A stretch of 5,028 bases of DNA from Opitutaceae bacterium. Its GTDB lineage: Bacteria > Verrucomicrobiota > Verrucomicrobiia > Opitutales > Opitutaceae. The stretch spans positions 1-5,028 of the forward strand of contig JAHFTI010000357.1 in assembly GCA_023265535.1 (NCBI GenBank), given 5' to 3'. Positions 4,571 through 5,028 of this stretch are shown here, one piece after another (the first letter of the stretch is position 1; each line of letters opens with the position of its first letter). The notes beneath the pieces were generated by a model. The model was given only the letters and a program-made list of their open reading frames with translations, was not told the DNA's origin and made no database searches. The position numbers and the translations under genes are program-made.

Positions 4571-5028
4571 CTATTTGCGGCTTTCGAGGACCGACTTGAA
4601 GACGCGGGTGAGGGTGGCGATGTCGTAGGGCTTGGGCATGGCGCCCGCGAAGCCCATCTGGGTGAGTTCGTCGGGCTCGATGTCGCCGGTGGCGCCGCTG
4701 GAGACGAGGACCTTGGCCTTGGGGTCGAGCTGGAGGAGGGGGCCGATGGTTTCGCGACCGCCCATGCCGCCGGGGATGTTGAGGTCGACCATGACGATGT
4801 CGAAGGGGGTGCCGGCCTCCATGGCGGCCTTGTATTTGACGAGGGCCTGTTGGCCGTTGGAGCAGACCTCGACGTCGAGGCCGAGGCGTTTGATGAGGCG
4901 GGAGGCGAGGCGTTGGATGGCCTCCTCGTCGTCCATGAGCAGGAGGCGGCCGCTGAGGGGCGGTGGGGCGGAGGGCTTGGGCGCGGCGGTTGCGGGAGCG
5001 GGCGCGGCGGCGGGCGTGGCGGCGGCGG
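4571..5028 (-). CDS. C-terminal receiver domain of a larger signalling protein (probable hybrid histidine kinase), 5' end cut by window edge
   Basis: The last 121 residues form a CheY-like receiver. LLLMDDEEAI holds the acidic pair, the phospho-acceptor Asp lies in VMVDLNIPGGMGG (codon at 4784-4786), VLVSSGAT supplies the Ser/Thr switch, and MPKPYD the conserved Lys. It ends in SVLESRK and a TAG at 4571-4573. The ATG at 4936 is the residue just before the DD pair, inside beta strand 1, so it cannot be the start. The frame continues open to the right edge through about 30 more codons, an Ala/Pro-rich linker (AAATPAAAPAPATAAP, then KPSAPPPLSGR). Such linkers commonly join a kinase core to a C-terminal receiver, and DLxIPGGMGG receivers are typical of hybrid sensor kinases, so I infer a hybrid histidine kinase beginning outside the window. 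A stand-alone response regulator with an N-terminal extension is less likely. Confidence 0.85.
   Translation of the reverse strand, partial: AAATPAAAPAPATAAPKPSAPPPLSGRLLLMDDEEAIQRLASRLIKRLGLDVEVCSNGQQALVKYKAAMEAGTPFDIVMVDLNIPGGMGGRETIGPLLQLDPKAKVLVSSGATGDIEPDELTQMGFAGAMPKPYDIATLTRVFKSVLESRK

Noticed and set aside
4571..4936. Independent CheY-like response regulator starting at the ATG at 4936
   Set aside because: That ATG lies inside beta strand 1, and the open frame continues upstream into LSGRLLL and an Ala/Pro linker, so it is the end of a larger protein.

Overview
The window is GC-rich (about two thirds G+C by eye) chromosomal DNA from a Gram-negative-type bacterium. It is densely coded, has two intrinsic terminators, and carries no transposase, integrase, CRISPR array, tRNA or rRNA that I can see. 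Secreted proteins (an LTXXQ/Spy-like protein and a SYLF-domain protein), a PrmB methyltransferase and starts without Shine-Dalgarno sequences would fit a Verrucomicrobiota lineage such as Opitutales. That placement is an inference from general resemblance, not a demonstrated assignment.

Layout, left to right. (1) 1-776, plus strand: 3' part of prmB, the ribosomal protein uL3 glutamine methyltransferase, cut by the left edge. (2) 777-912: convergent gap with a weak hairpin and five 7-bp tandem units. (3) 913-1854, minus strand: an AEC-family (auxin efflux carrier) membrane transporter. (4) 1855-2158, 304 bases without a confident gene: a 7-bp-stem hairpin next to the transporter start codon, six imperfect 24-bp tandem repeats, a strong minus-strand intrinsic terminator, and an AT-rich patch with a sigma70-like promoter candidate. 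(5) 2159-2629, minus strand: a secreted LTXXQ/Spy-like protein. (6) 2630-2697: short divergent intergenic region. (7) 2698-3126, plus strand: a small zincin-type metallopeptidase. (8) 3204-3890, plus strand: a secreted SYLF (Ysc84/DUF500) protein, ended by an intrinsic terminator at 3930-3958. (9) 4027-4524, minus strand: a stand-alone CinA C-terminal (NMN amidohydrolase-like) protein. (10) 4571-5028, minus strand: a receiver domain behind an Ala/Pro linker, the C-terminal end of a larger protein, probably a hybrid histidine kinase, cut by the right edge.

The genes look like ordinary housekeeping and envelope functions rather than one pathway. Likely transcription units are metallopeptidase-SYLF (plus) and kinase/receiver-CinA (minus). 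The LTXXQ gene and the AEC transporter lie on the same strand but are separated by a terminator. The least ordinary part is the AEC upstream region, where a promoter candidate, a terminator, a 24-bp repeat array and a start-proximal hairpin follow each other within about 290 bases. I found no convincing new multi-gene system.
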